A stretch of DNA of 64,000 bases from Clostridium sp. (GTDB taxonomy: Bacteria; Bacillota; Clostridia; Clostridiales; Clostridiaceae): NCBI RefSeq assembly GCF_017888565.1, contig NZ_JAGHFX010000058.1, positions 248,001-312,000 on the forward strand. Reading direction: 5' to 3'. The translations under genes and the position numbers were made by a program. A model generated the notes under the pieces. It was not told the origin of the DNA, did not search any database, and saw nothing but the letters and a program-made list of their open reading frames with translations. The stretch's first letter is position 1. Every line of letters starts with the position of its first letter. Below, in pieces: positions 8,646 through 17,937 of this stretch.

Positions 8646-9365
8646 ATGACAAATATTATACAATGTGAAAATATAGTAAAAAAATATAAAGATTTTTCAC
8701 TTAAATCAGTTTCTTTAACGATTAAACCAGGATATCTTACAGGGCTTATTGGAATAAATGGCGCAGGTAAAACTACACTTATTAATATTATAGCTGGATT
8801 AGATACTGACTTTGAAGGAAAAGTAAATATAAATGGAATTGATATAAAAAAGAACACTTCTGAAGCAAAACAAGAAATTGGTCTAATTTCTGAAAAACTT
8901 TCATTTTTTATGGATAAGACAGCATATGAAAATGGAGTACTTCTTGGAGAATATTTTAATAATTGGAGTATGGAAGATTATTATATATGGCTAGATAAAA
9001 TGAATATTCCTAAAGGGCAACCATTATATCAGTTTTCTAAAGGCATGAAAATGAAATTTCAAGTAAGTTTTGCTATGGCACATAGTCCAAAGTTTCTTCT
9101 TTTAGATGAACCAACAGCTGGGTTTGATCCTGTTTTTAGAAAAGATTTTTTAAATATGCTACAAGATATATTAAATCAAGATATAGGGATTCTTATGTCA
9201 ACACATATAACTAGTGATCTTGATAAGATTGCAGATTATATTATTTTACTTGATAATGGTGAAATTAAAATAAATGATACTAAAGAAGCCCTTGAAGATA
9301 ATTTTAAAAGAAAGCAATTAGAAGATTCCTTAAATAAAAAATTTCACATAAGTGATTTACTTTAA
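8646..9365 (+). CDS. ABC transporter ATP-binding protein, second copy
   Basis: This 239-residue ATPase has Walker A GINGAGKT (36-43), a signature reduced to FSKGMKMKFQ, and Walker B FLLLDEPTAGFD. It resembles the ATPase at 6636 but is shorter, lacking that protein's C-terminal extension. It starts 5 bp after the GntR gene and precedes a second small membrane protein. The pair may work as its own transporter or as part of one mixed complex with the first pair. Confidence 0.88.
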   Translation: MTNIIQCENIVKKYKDFSLKSVSLTIKPGYLTGLIGINGAGKTTLINIIAGLDTDFEGKVNINGIDIKKNTSEAKQEIGLISEKLSFFMDKTAYENGVLLGEYFNNWSMEDYYIWLDKMNIPKGQPLYQFSKGMKMKFQVSFAMAHSPKFLLLDEPTAGFDPVFRKDFLNMLQDILNQDIGILMSTHITSDLDKIADYIILLDNGEIKINDTKEALEDNFKRKQLEDSLNKKFHISDLL

Positions 9366-9383
9366 AAATAGGAGGAGAATAAA

Positions 9384-9902
9384 ATGAGCTATTTGGAAAA
9401 TGAAAAAGAAAGAATAAAGTATAATTATCAAAAACTATTACTTGGTGTATTACTATTTTTCTATTTTGTAGTTATTCAATCAGATATTTCTTCTCATAAA
9501 GTAATATGGGGTAAAGGTTTGGAGGCTAAACCAATCTCTTTTATAAATCCTATAGTAATTTTTGGAGTAATTATTCTTACGCTTTATCTTGATAGGCATC
9601 TTTTTTGGATAAAGGAGCAGGGAAAACGAGTTTTTATATTAAGAAAATATGATACTATACCATTAAGTAAAAAAGAAATGTATAGTTCAAAACTTAAAAT
9701 AATAATTAATAATTTACTAATTTTTTTGTTAGGAGATAGCATAATTTATATAGCAACTATGATGTTTAATTCTTATTCAAAAATTAACATTTGGATGAAC
9801 ATTGTAGAAATATTACAAGTTATCTTAGTATCAATAATTTTAATAGGATTTCTTTTAATAAAAAATCTTATTCAAGATAATAAAAGCAAAAGAGAGATTT
9901 AA
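9384..9902 (+). CDS. Small multi-spanning membrane protein, partner of the second ABC ATPase
   Basis: This 172-residue protein has about four hydrophobic segments (near 18-32, 50-68, 108-128 and 135-160) separated by a charged loop. ATG follows AGGAGGAG. No family motif is recognised. It is the last gene of the operon and directly follows an ABC ATPase, so a permease role is inferred. It is shorter than most permeases, so it may need a partner, possibly the protein at 7490. Confidence 0.65.
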   Translation: MSYLENEKERIKYNYQKLLLGVLLFFYFVVIQSDISSHKVIWGKGLEAKPISFINPIVIFGVIILTLYLDRHLFWIKEQGKRVFILRKYDTIPLSKKEMYSSKLKIIINNLLIFLLGDSIIYIATMMFNSYSKINIWMNIVEILQVILVSIILIGFLLIKNLIQDNKSKREI

Positions 9903-9970
9903 ATAAATCAAGTAAATATATTTAATAAATAGAAAATATTAATAATTTAAAATAAAGATTAAAGGTCAAT

Positions 9971-10031
9971 CCTCATAAAGTATAGTAGATAAAAATTGTT
10001 TAATCCACTATACTTTATGAGGAGTCTTTTT
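9971..10031 (+). terminator. Terminator of the ytr-like operon
   Basis: A 16-bp stem (9971-9986 with 10007-10022) carries a 20-nt loop and is followed by AGTCTTTTTATT. Confidence 0.88.
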
Positions 10032-10153
10032 ATTAAGTTTTTTTAAAGTGGACATAATTATAGTTAGAATAATTTTATTGAATTCATATTCAGTTCATAA
10101 AACTAAAATATTATTTAAACTATTGTAGTAAAATTTATTCTAGGAGGGAAAGT

Positions 10154-12505
10154 ATGCTATCGCTAAAAAATATAAAAAAATCATATGTAACAGGCGAATT
10201 TAAACAAGTTGCTTTAGGTGGGGTAAGCTTAAACTTTAGACAAAGTGAGTTTGTAGCAATACTTGGACCAAGTGGTTCAGGAAAAACTACTTGCCTAAAC
10301 ATCATTGGAGGATTAGATAAGTATGATAGTGGAGACTTGATTATTAATGGAAAATCCACTAGAGAATTTAAGGATTCAGATTGGGATGCTTATCGTAATA
10401 ATAGCATAGGATTTATCTTTCAAAGCTATAATTTAATAAGCCATTTAAGTATTTTAGACAATGTAGAAATGGGAATGACATTAAGTGGAGTTTCATCTGC
10501 TGAAAAGCATAAGAAGGCATTAGAATCATTAGAGAGAGTTGGACTTAAAGATCACGTTCACAAAAGACCAAATCAACTTTCAGGTGGTCAAATGCAAAGA
10601 GTTGCTATTGCAAGAGCTCTTGCAAATGATCCAGATATAATACTAGCGGATGAACCAACAGGAGCTCTTGATACAAAGACTAGTATTCAAATAATGGATC
10701 TTATAAAGGATATAGCAAAAGATAAACTAGTTATAATGGTAACTCATAATCCGGAACTTGCTAAGGAATATGCAGATAGAATAGTTGAATTTAGAGATGG
10801 TAATGTTATTTCAGACACTAATCCACTAGAATCTGAAAAAAATAATACTTCATATAGTCTCAAAAAGACAAGCATGAGTTTCTTAACAGCATTAAAGCTA
10901 TCAGGAATGAATATAAGAACTAAAAAGTGGAGAACTTTATTAACAGCATTTGCATCAAGCATTGGTATTATAGGTATAGCATTAATTTTATCACTTTCAA
11001 ATGGATTTGATAAACAAATAGATATTTTCGAAGCAGATACGTTATCAGGATTTCCAATTATGATAACTCAAAAGGCTGCTGAAGTTGATATAAATAGTAT
11101 GATGGAACATAGTAAAGAAATGAGAAAAGAGATGTCTGGAGATACTGATTCAGAAGGAAAGTATCCAGATACAAATGTAGTTTATCCATATAATACTAAA
11201 GAAAATACATTTATGCATACTAATAAGCTTACTGAAGAATATGTAGATTATGTTGAAAAAATAGATAGTAATTTACTTTCAGGAGTATCATATACTCGTT
11301 TAGTCAACATGAATCTTTTAAAGAGTGATGGTAATGTTGCAACTCCAGTAAGTGTTTCAGATTTAAATTTATCATCTTATCCAATCAAGCTAGATAATAG
11401 TACAGAAGGATATTTAGAGACATCATATGACTTACTTTCAGGTGAATATCCAAAAGAAATGACAGATTTAGTTTTAGTTGTTGATGAATATAATAAAATA
11501 GATACAACAATTTTAGATGCACTTGGAATTGATAGTAATAAAGAAGAAATTAACTTTAATGATATTGTAGGTCATGAATTAAGAGCTATATTAAATAATG
11601 ATTACTATACTAAGGTTGGAAATTACTTTACACTAGCGGGAAATCCTAGTGACATGAGTGAAATATATAATAATGAAAGAGCAATTTCGCTTAAGATTAC
11701 TGGTATCTTAAGATTAAAGAAAGATGTGACTATTCCTGTTTTATCTTCAGGCCTTGCTTATTCAGATGAATTAAGTAAATATTTCATAGAAGATGCTAAA
11801 GATTCAGAAGTAGCAAAAGCTCAACAAGCAGTTGACTATAATGTATTTACAGGGGAAAGATTTGATAAAGTAAGTGATAGACCAGATAGCGATAATCAAA
11901 ATACTAAGGAGAACATTCTTGCATCAATAGGGGCCGTTGGTACTCCATATATGATTACTTTATATCCAAAAGATTTTACAACAAAGGAAGCTGTAACTGA
12001 CTATTTAGATGATTGGAATGAAGGAAAAGAAAAAGAAGATGTAGTAATATATAATGATATGGCAAGTACATTTGTAAGTTTATCAGGTGGAATAATGGAT
12101 GCTATAACAATGGTTTTAATAGCATTTGCAGCAATATCTTTAGTAGTTTCATTAATAATGGTTGGAATTATAACTTATATTTCAGTTCTTGAAAGAACAA
12201 AAGAAATAGGAGTTTTAAGAGCATTAGGAGCTAGGAAAAAAGATATAACTCGTGTGTTTAATGCAGAAACATTTATTGTTGGAAGTTGTTCTGGTATTTT
12301 AGGAATAATAATTGCATGGCTTTTAACATTCCCAACAAATAATATATTATATAAAATAACTGACTTAAAAGGCGTGGCAGTTTTAGACCCAGTTCATGCA
12401 ATTATTTTAATAGTTATAAGCGTATGTTTAACTATGTTAGGTGGATCTATACCAGCTAAAATGGCATCTAAAAAGGATCCAGTTGAAGCATTAAGAACAG
12501 AATAA
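10154..12505 (+). CDS. MacB-type ABC transporter, ATPase fused to permease
   Basis: This 783-residue fusion has an N-terminal ATPase of the LolD/MacB type: Walker A GPSGSGKT at 38-45, signature LSGGQMQRVAIARAL, Walker B IILADEPTGALD. Next come a first membrane segment near 265-285, an outside region of some 365 residues, and three closing membrane segments in an FtsX domain that includes the typical ERTKEIGVLRALGARKKDI motif. Such proteins usually export peptides or lipoproteins, or act as mechanotransmitters. Here a response regulator and kinase follow, which suggests antimicrobial peptide sensing and resistance. ATG follows AGGAGGGAA. Confidence 0.9.
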   Translation: MLSLKNIKKSYVTGEFKQVALGGVSLNFRQSEFVAILGPSGSGKTTCLNIIGGLDKYDSGDLIINGKSTREFKDSDWDAYRNNSIGFIFQSYNLISHLSILDNVEMGMTLSGVSSAEKHKKALESLERVGLKDHVHKRPNQLSGGQMQRVAIARALANDPDIILADEPTGALDTKTSIQIMDLIKDIAKDKLVIMVTHNPELAKEYADRIVEFRDGNVISDTNPLESEKNNTSYSLKKTSMSFLTALKLSGMNIRTKKWRTLLTAFASSIGIIGIALILSLSNGFDKQIDIFEADTLSGFPIMITQKAAEVDINSMMEHSKEMRKEMSGDTDSEGKYPDTNVVYPYNTKENTFMHTNKLTEEYVDYVEKIDSNLLSGVSYTRLVNMNLLKSDGNVATPVSVSDLNLSSYPIKLDNSTEGYLETSYDLLSGEYPKEMTDLVLVVDEYNKIDTTILDALGIDSNKEEINFNDIVGHELRAILNNDYYTKVGNYFTLAGNPSDMSEIYNNERAISLKITGILRLKKDVTIPVLSSGLAYSDELSKYFIEDAKDSEVAKAQQAVDYNVFTGERFDKVSDRPDSDNQNTKENILASIGAVGTPYMITLYPKDFTTKEAVTDYLDDWNEGKEKEDVVIYNDMASTFVSLSGGIMDAITMVLIAFAAISLVVSLIMVGIITYISVLERTKEIGVLRALGARKKDITRVFNAETFIVGSCSGILGIIIAWLLTFPTNNILYKITDLKGVAVLDPVHAIILIVISVCLTMLGGSIPAKMASKKDPVEALRTE

Positions 12506-12516
12506 ATTCAAAAGTT

Positions 12517-12555
12517 ATAGGCAAATATCTATTAAGGTATTTGCCTATGTTTTTA
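12517..12555 (+). terminator. Terminator after the ABC fusion gene
   Basis: An 11-bp stem ATAGGCAAATA with TATTTGCCTAT (12517-12527 and 12538-12548) is followed by GTTTTTAAC. Read-through into the two-component genes is possible. Confidence 0.75.
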
Positions 12556-12568
12556 ACTGTACTATAAT
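12541..12568 (+). promoter_or_regulatory. Possible promoter of the two-component genes
   Basis: TTGCCT (12541-12546) and TATAAT (12563-12568) are 16 bp apart. The -35 box lies in the right arm of the terminator, an economical but not unusual arrangement. Confidence 0.5.
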
Positions 12569-12622
12569 ATTTATTTAAGAGATGATTTTTATAGTTAATA
12601 GGTAAATTTTGAGGAGAATATA

Positions 12623-13297
12623 ATGATAAACATATTAATTGTTGAAGATGATAAAAGTTTAAGAAGATTAATGGAAGTATTTTTAAAGCAAAATGGATAT
12701 GAAATATATTTAGCAGAGGATGGAGAAAAAGCAATTGAAATATTTGAAGATAAACATATTGATCTAGTAATATGTGATATTATGATGCCAAAAGTAAGTG
12801 GATATGAATTAGTAAAAGATTTACGTAATTCTAATTATGAACTCCCAATTTTAATGGTTACAGCCAAAGAAACTATAGAAGATAAGAAAAAGGGATTTCT
12901 AGTTGGGGCAGATGATTATATGGTAAAGCCAATTGATTTAGATGAGATGCTTCTTAGAATAAATGCACTTTTAAGAAGATCAAGAATATCAAATGAACAT
13001 AAGTTAGTAATTGGTGATGTAGTTTTGAATTATGATACTTTAACAATAAAAAAGGGATCAAGGGTAGTAGAGTTAGCTAAAAAAGAGTTTTATTTATTAT
13101 TTAAATTACTTAGCTACCCAAAACAAATATTTACTAGAAATCAACTTATGGAGGAAATTTGGGGGATGGATATCGAAAGTGATGAAAGAACAGTAGATGT
13201 TCATATTAAGAGAATAAGAGAAAAACTAAATGAATTTAATGAATTTAAAATTGTTACAGTAAGAGGACTTGGATATAAGGCGGAGAGAAATATATGA
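12623..13297 (+). CDS. OmpR family response regulator
   Basis: This 224-residue protein has a receiver domain with acidic pocket VEDD near residue 8, phosphoacceptor D52 in CDIMMPK, T80 and K102. A winged-helix DNA-binding domain runs from about 128 to 222 (ERTVDVHIKRIREKL). The histidine kinase gene overlaps its end by 4 bp. With the MacB-type exporter upstream it forms a probable sensing and export module, and the exporter gene is the likely target. Confidence 0.92.
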   Translation: MINILIVEDDKSLRRLMEVFLKQNGYEIYLAEDGEKAIEIFEDKHIDLVICDIMMPKVSGYELVKDLRNSNYELPILMVTAKETIEDKKKGFLVGADDYMVKPIDLDEMLLRINALLRRSRISNEHKLVIGDVVLNYDTLTIKKGSRVVELAKKEFYLLFKLLSYPKQIFTRNQLMEEIWGMDIESDERTVDVHIKRIREKLNEFNEFKIVTVRGLGYKAERNI

Positions 13298-14355
13298 AGA
13301 AGATATATAGGTACTTTAGACATACTTTGCAAGGAAAAATAATAGTATATTTTTTTACAACAATTCTTTTAAGTAATATAGTTACATTTTTTATAGTTTC
13401 TCCAATAGTAAATAGGAAATTTTCAGATAGTGAGCAATATTTAATTCCTATACTTAAAGAATTTCATGGACTAAAGTTTTTAATTTTGGGCATAAGTTTT
13501 ATAATTTGTTTAACATTATTATGTTTTATTTCTACACTAGCAGTTAAACAAATAAAGAAATTAACTAAGGCAACAAATGAAGTTGCAGAAGGAAATTTTG
13601 ATATTAAATTAGAAACAAAGGAAAAAGATGAAATAGCTCAATTGATTTTTCATTTTAATGATATGGCAAAGAAACTAAAAAATACAGCCTATATTCAAAA
13701 AGATTTTGTAAATAATATATCTCATGAATTAAAGACTCCAATTGCTTCAATTCAAGGGTTTGCTAAGATTCTTAAAAATAATAGTTTAGCTGATGAAGAA
13801 AGAGAGGAATACTTAAATATTATTATTGAAGAGTCAAAAAGGCTTGAAAATTTATCAAGTAATATTCTTAAAATATCTAAGCTAGAAAATCAAGATGTGT
13901 TAGAAAACCAAAGCAAATTTGCTTTAGATGAAAATATAAGAAGAGCTATACTTTTATTAGAAAATAAATGGATAGAAAAAAGTATTAATTTTAAATTAGA
14001 TTTGCCAACCACTTATTATTACGGTGATGAAGAATTATTTTTACAGGTTTGGACCAATATTATAGAAAATGCGATTAAATTTTCACATGAAAATGGAGAG
14101 ATTAATATTAGAATAGAAAAAAGCTTAGATTTCATAAAAGTCTATATAGAAGATAAAGGAATTGGAATGAATGAAGATATAGTAAGTCATATATTTGACA
14201 AATTTTATCAAATAGACAACTCTAGAAGTGCTCAAGGTTATGGATTAGGACTTGCAATAGCTAAAAGAATAGTTGAACTTTCTAAAGGAAGCATTTCTGT
14301 AGAAAGTGAATTAAATAAAGGAAGCACTTTTATTATAGGGTTAAGTAGGGAGTAA
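13294..14355 (+). CDS. Membrane histidine kinase
   Basis: This 353-residue kinase has two membrane segments (about 15-38 and 60-83) around a short outside loop of some 20 residues, then a HAMP linker. A HisKA domain carries phosphoacceptor H144 in NISHELKTP, and the ATPase domain has an N box (NIIENAIKFS), a DKGIGM G1 box and a GLGLAIAKRI G2 box. The loop is too short to bind a large ligand. As in BceS-type kinases, the exporter next door may act as the true sensor; this is inference. Confidence 0.9.
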   Translation: MKKIYRYFRHTLQGKIIVYFFTTILLSNIVTFFIVSPIVNRKFSDSEQYLIPILKEFHGLKFLILGISFIICLTLLCFISTLAVKQIKKLTKATNEVAEGNFDIKLETKEKDEIAQLIFHFNDMAKKLKNTAYIQKDFVNNISHELKTPIASIQGFAKILKNNSLADEEREEYLNIIIEESKRLENLSSNILKISKLENQDVLENQSKFALDENIRRAILLLENKWIEKSINFKLDLPTTYYYGDEELFLQVWTNIIENAIKFSHENGEINIRIEKSLDFIKVYIEDKGIGMNEDIVSHIFDKFYQIDNSRSAQGYGLGLAIAKRIVELSKGSISVESELNKGSTFIIGLSRE

Positions 14356-14484
14356 GAAGAGAGAACTATAAAGAACATGAAGTAGTCTAAGAATAAATTA
14401 TATATTAGTTAGAAGTAGTTATTTATTTAATTTTATAATATAATTATCTTACAAAATTAAAATAGTAAAGTAAGAGGGATATAA

Positions 14485-15333
14485 ATGAAATCTTCATTAG
14501 TAAAAGATAGAAGTGAGTTAACGAAAGCAGAGAATAAGATTTGCGATTATATAGAAGAGTATATGAATAGTAGCATATACATGACAGTTACAGAGATAGC
14601 GAATAATTGTGGTGTAGGAGAAGCAACTGTTACAAGATTTTGTAGAAAATTAGGATTTAGAAGTTTTCTAGAATTTAAAATGACAATGGCTCAAGAGTTT
14701 AAGAATAATGGATATGATAGCGAGGCTAGTAGCAAAGATGATGTGTTATCAGAAGATGATTCTTTAAGTGATGTTGTTACTAAGCTCTATGAATTAAATG
14801 TAAATTCTTTAGAGAACACTTTAAAGAAAATTGATTATACAATTATTGAAGAAGTATCAGAAGTATTAGCTAAAGCAAAAAGAATATTGTTTATAGGAGT
14901 TGGACATTCCGGGGTAATTGCAGAAGACGCATATTATAAATTTATGAAAACAGGTTTTAGCTGTAGTTGTTACAGAGATAGTCATACGCTAGTAATGATG
15001 GCATCATTAATGCAAGAAGAAGATGTTTTATTTATTATTTCTAATAGTGGAAATACAGAGGATATAAATATAGCAGCAGAAATAGCAAGAGATAATAATG
15101 CTAAAGTTATTTCTATTACTGAAAATTTATTATCTAAATTAGCAAGAGTTAGCGATTATGTTTTAAATTATACATATCAAGAATTAAAATTTGAAATGGA
15201 GTCTTTAGGAACAAAAGTATCACAAAACTTTTTAATAGATTTAATATGGAGCAATGTTATAAGGAAGAATAAAGAAAAAGCTTTAGATTCTAAGAATAAA
15301 ACTGACAAAGCAATTGAAAGATTGAATAAATAA
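14485..15333 (+). CDS. MurR/RpiR family regulator (HTH plus SIS)
   Basis: This 282-residue protein has an RpiR-type helix-turn-helix over about the first 77 residues (TVTEIANNCGVGEATVTRFCRKLG) and a SIS sugar-phosphate domain from about 125 to 260 (GVGHSGVIAED, then ISNSGNTEDI). These proteins sense phosphorylated sugars or amino sugars. It is transcribed just ahead of the catabolic cluster starting at 15680 and separated from it by a terminator and tandem promoters. I infer that it controls that cluster through the GAAA-N5-TTTC elements next to both promoters. Confidence 0.9.
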   Translation: MKSSLVKDRSELTKAENKICDYIEEYMNSSIYMTVTEIANNCGVGEATVTRFCRKLGFRSFLEFKMTMAQEFKNNGYDSEASSKDDVLSEDDSLSDVVTKLYELNVNSLENTLKKIDYTIIEEVSEVLAKAKRILFIGVGHSGVIAEDAYYKFMKTGFSCSCYRDSHTLVMMASLMQEEDVLFIISNSGNTEDINIAAEIARDNNAKVISITENLLSKLARVSDYVLNYTYQELKFEMESLGTKVSQNFLIDLIWSNVIRKNKEKALDSKNKTDKAIERLNK

Positions 15334-15334
15334 T

Positions 15335-15367
15335 GCGATGAGGAGTTTATATGCCTCATCGCTTTTC
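15335..15367 (+). terminator. Terminator of the RpiR gene
   Basis: The stem GCGATGAGG with CCTCATCGC (15335-15343 and 15354-15362) is followed by TTTTCT. It begins 2 bp after the stop codon. Confidence 0.88.
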
Positions 15368-15399
15368 TATTAACAAAGAAAAAGAATTTCAAAAAATGA

Positions 15400-15449
15400 G
15401 AAAAATAATTTCAAAAAATATTGATGAAAATGTTTAACAATGATAAGAT
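15400..15449 (+). promoter_or_regulatory. Promoter P1 with upstream GAAA-N5-TTTC element
   Basis: The -35 box TTGATG (15421-15426) and -10 box TAAGAT (15444-15449) have a 17-bp spacer. An inverted repeat GAAA-N5-TTTC (15400-15412) ends 9 bp before the -35 box. The whole block is repeated at P2 (15597-15646) with the same geometry. Confidence 0.65.
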
Positions 15450-15455
15450 TAAAGA

Positions 15456-15575
15456 AGTTAGTGTAGTATAAATAGTAAAATAATAGGGTTGTATAAAGAG
15501 ATATTGATATTAAGAATAAAACTTAGATAATAAAATTGAAAGAACTTGATTTTTAATCAAGTTCTTTTTTTTGTG
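15456..15575 (+). ncRNA. Putative short leader or small RNA from P1
   Basis: Transcription from P1 should start near 15456 and meet a strong terminator at 15540-15575, giving an RNA of about 115 nt with no ribosome binding site or open frame. It could be an attenuated leader of the catabolic operon or a separate small RNA. This is inferred from promoter and terminator only. Confidence 0.4.
15540..15575 (+). terminator. Terminator between promoters P1 and P2
   Basis: AAGAACTTGAT (15540-15550) pairs with ATCAAGTTCTT (15556-15566) and is followed by a run of T. It stands between two copies of the same promoter block and could act as an attenuator for P1 transcripts. Confidence 0.88.
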
Positions 15576-15596
15576 AAAAATATTTTCTAAAAAAAT

Positions 15597-15646
15597 GAAA
15601 AAATATTTCAAAAAGTATTGATTAATAATATTTACGGTGATAGAAT
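15597..15646 (+). promoter_or_regulatory. Promoter P2 of the RpiR-linked catabolic operon
   Basis: The -35 box TTGATT (15618-15623) and -10 box TAGAAT (15641-15646) have a 17-bp spacer. The inverted repeat GAAA-N5-TTTC at 15597-15609 again ends 9 bp before the -35 box, as at P1. It serves the gene at 15680. RpiR binding at the repeat is inferred. Confidence 0.68.
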
Positions 15647-15679
15647 TATATTAACAAAAAAAGAGGGGAAGGTTTGAAT

Positions 15680-16396
15680 ATGAACTTAATTAATGTATTG
15701 AATGAAAAAGAAATATCACTAATAGTAAGTCTTCCAGAGAATAGTGTAGAATTAGCAAAGGTAGCACTATCAGCAGGAGCAGATGTTTTAAAGATTCATA
15801 TTAATGTTGAGCATAGAGCTAGTAAAACTAGGTTTGGATCTTTAGCAGAAGAATTAGAGACAATTAAGAAAATAGTTTCTCTTTGCAAAGAGTATAACAA
15901 GCCAATTGGTATTGTAGCTGGAGGACATAATAAAATACCAATGACAGAAATTAAAGCAATAATAGATGAGGGGTTTAACTTTATATCATTATATGATAAG
16001 CATATGAATCCATTAATATTTAATGAAGACATATACAAAATGGTTGCAATAGATGATAATTATAAATTAGAATATGTCAAGGCTTATGATGAGTTGCCTA
16101 TAGATGTATTAGAATGTTCTATTATGAATCCAGACACTTATGGGGACGAGCTTACGGTAAGAGAAATATTACAATATAAATCAGTTCGTAACGCAACTTC
16201 TAAACCTATAGTGATACCTACTCAAAGAAGAATTACACCAGAACAAGCATTAATATTACAAGGAATGGGTATTAATGGAATAATGATTGGGGCAATAGTA
16301 ACTGGTAAAACAAGAGATAGTATTTATGATACTACATTAAAATTCAGAAAGACTATAGATAATTTCAATAATAAGGGGACTATAGATGAAAAATAA
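15680..16396 (+). CDS. TIM-barrel protein of unknown reaction
   Basis: This 238-residue protein has alternating strands and helices of a TIM barrel. Examples are SLPENSVELAKVALSAGAD near the start, then KPIGIVAGG, and near the end a GINGIMIGAIVTG loop like the phosphate site of NanE, HisA and related barrels. I do not recognise the exact family. The ATG at 15680 is chosen over the TTG at 15674 because AGGGGAAGG ends 7 bp before it. The next gene overlaps its end by 11 bp. It opens a catabolic operon beside an RpiR regulator, so an epimerase or aldolase acting on a phosphorylated sugar-like compound is plausible. Confidence 0.7.
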   Translation: MNLINVLNEKEISLIVSLPENSVELAKVALSAGADVLKIHINVEHRASKTRFGSLAEELETIKKIVSLCKEYNKPIGIVAGGHNKIPMTEIKAIIDEGFNFISLYDKHMNPLIFNEDIYKMVAIDDNYKLEYVKAYDELPIDVLECSIMNPDTYGDELTVREILQYKSVRNATSKPIVIPTQRRITPEQALILQGMGINGIMIGAIVTGKTRDSIYDTTLKFRKTIDNFNNKGTIDEK

Positions 16397-17903
16397 TAAA
16401 ATATTATATGTTCCACTAGATGATAGACCAGTTAATTTAGAGTTGGTTCTTCAATTAGCTAATTTAGCAGACTTAGAGATTAAAGCACCAAGCAAAAAGG
16501 ATTTAGGATGCTTTTTTGCTGAGGGAAATGTAGATTCAATAAAAGAGTGGATTAAAAGTGAAAAATGTGATGCTTTAATAATATCTTTAGATATGTTGCT
16601 ATATGGTGGATTAATAGCTTCAAGGACTGATAAAAAGTCTTTAGAAGAATCAATAAAAATATTAAACTTTTTAAAAGATTATAAAAGAATAAATAAAGAA
16701 GTGAAAATATATGCATTTTCAAATATTATGAGGTTATCTATATCAGTTTCAAATGATGAAAGTCAAATATGGTGGAGCAAAATAAATAAATATAATGAAT
16801 TGAGATATAGAGTAGAGTCATTAAATGAAGTGAATTTGAAAAATAATTTGGATAAAATAGAATCAGAAATACCAAAAGATGTTTTAAATACGTATTTAAG
16901 AACACGAGAAAGAAATCATAAAGCTAATATGGAATCAATAGAGCTTGTGAAGGATGGGATAATTGACTTTTTAATATTATCGCAAGAGGATTGCTCTAAG
17001 TATGGTATGCACTTAATAGAACATAAAAGAATCCATGAAAAAATAAATAAGTATAAATTAGAAGATAGAATATATGTTTATCCAGGTGCTGATGAGATCG
17101 GACAAATTCTTGTTAGTCGATATGTAAACGATATAAGAGAATTTAGACCTAAGGTATATGTAGATTTTGATGACAAGAAGGCAGAAGATAGTATTCCAAA
17201 GTTTGAAGATAGATCACTTAAAATTAATATAAATGAACATTTAAAAAGTACTAATGCTTTGATTATGGAGAAATATGATGAATGTGATTATATACTGGCT
17301 GTAACTACTCCTAATATTCCTTATATAGATATGGCCTCTGATACTATAGAAAACTATAATAAGAAAATGGTAATTGATAATTTTATAAGTAGAATTAAGA
17401 ACTATATAAATTTAGGTAAAAAAGTATCAATTGCAGATTTAGCCTTTTCAAATGGTGGAGATGAATATCTTATAAAAAGATTAAAAGAAGAGAATTTACT
17501 ATTAAAAGTAATAGCATATGGAGCTTGGAATACTGCTGGAAATGCAATGGGAACATCTATAGCTCATGGAAATATTATTTCAAATATAAATTCAAATGGT
17601 AATCTAGATCTAAAAAAATCATTAGAGAGCTTAAGATTTTTAATAGAGAGATATTGCGATGATTATATGTATCAAAGCAGTATTAGAAATGAAACAAATA
17701 AAGAAGTGTTAAAAGAAGGATTAAGTATTTTTAATATGAATAAAAGAGTTGAAAAAATAGATTCTTTTGTTGAGAAGTCATTAAATAAAATGGCTAATGA
17801 GTATTTTTCTAAAAGTAAAGTCAACTATTTAAGGGCTAAAGGAGAAATAGAAGAGATAATAGTAAAGGCTAAATTACCATGGAATAGAACATTTGAAGTG
17901 TAA
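16386..17903 (+). CDS. DUF4127 family protein
   Basis: This 505-residue protein opens with ILYVPLDDRPVNLE, the signature I associate with DUF4127, a family without a settled function. Other features are an SLDMLLYGGLIASR segment near 75 and an AYGAWNTAGNAMGTSIAHG segment near 380. There is no signal peptide, so it is cytoplasmic. It overlaps the TIM-barrel gene by 11 bp and has its own site, AAGGGGA. Tight coupling to the TIM-barrel protein and the FAD oxidoreductase suggests a step in the same catabolic route. Any reaction would be a guess. Confidence 0.8.
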   Translation: MKNNKILYVPLDDRPVNLELVLQLANLADLEIKAPSKKDLGCFFAEGNVDSIKEWIKSEKCDALIISLDMLLYGGLIASRTDKKSLEESIKILNFLKDYKRINKEVKIYAFSNIMRLSISVSNDESQIWWSKINKYNELRYRVESLNEVNLKNNLDKIESEIPKDVLNTYLRTRERNHKANMESIELVKDGIIDFLILSQEDCSKYGMHLIEHKRIHEKINKYKLEDRIYVYPGADEIGQILVSRYVNDIREFRPKVYVDFDDKKAEDSIPKFEDRSLKININEHLKSTNALIMEKYDECDYILAVTTPNIPYIDMASDTIENYNKKMVIDNFISRIKNYINLGKKVSIADLAFSNGGDEYLIKRLKEENLLLKVIAYGAWNTAGNAMGTSIAHGNIISNINSNGNLDLKKSLESLRFLIERYCDDYMYQSSIRNETNKEVLKEGLSIFNMNKRVEKIDSFVEKSLNKMANEYFSKSKVNYLRAKGEIEEIIVKAKLPWNRTFEV

Positions 17904-17937
17904 TGTGAGGTTAATATAAAGCTTAAGGAGGGAAGGT

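Noticed and set aside
15674-15679. TTG at 15674 as the start of the TIM-barrel gene
   Set aside because: The ribosome site AGGGGAAGG ends one base before it, too close, and suits the ATG at 15680.
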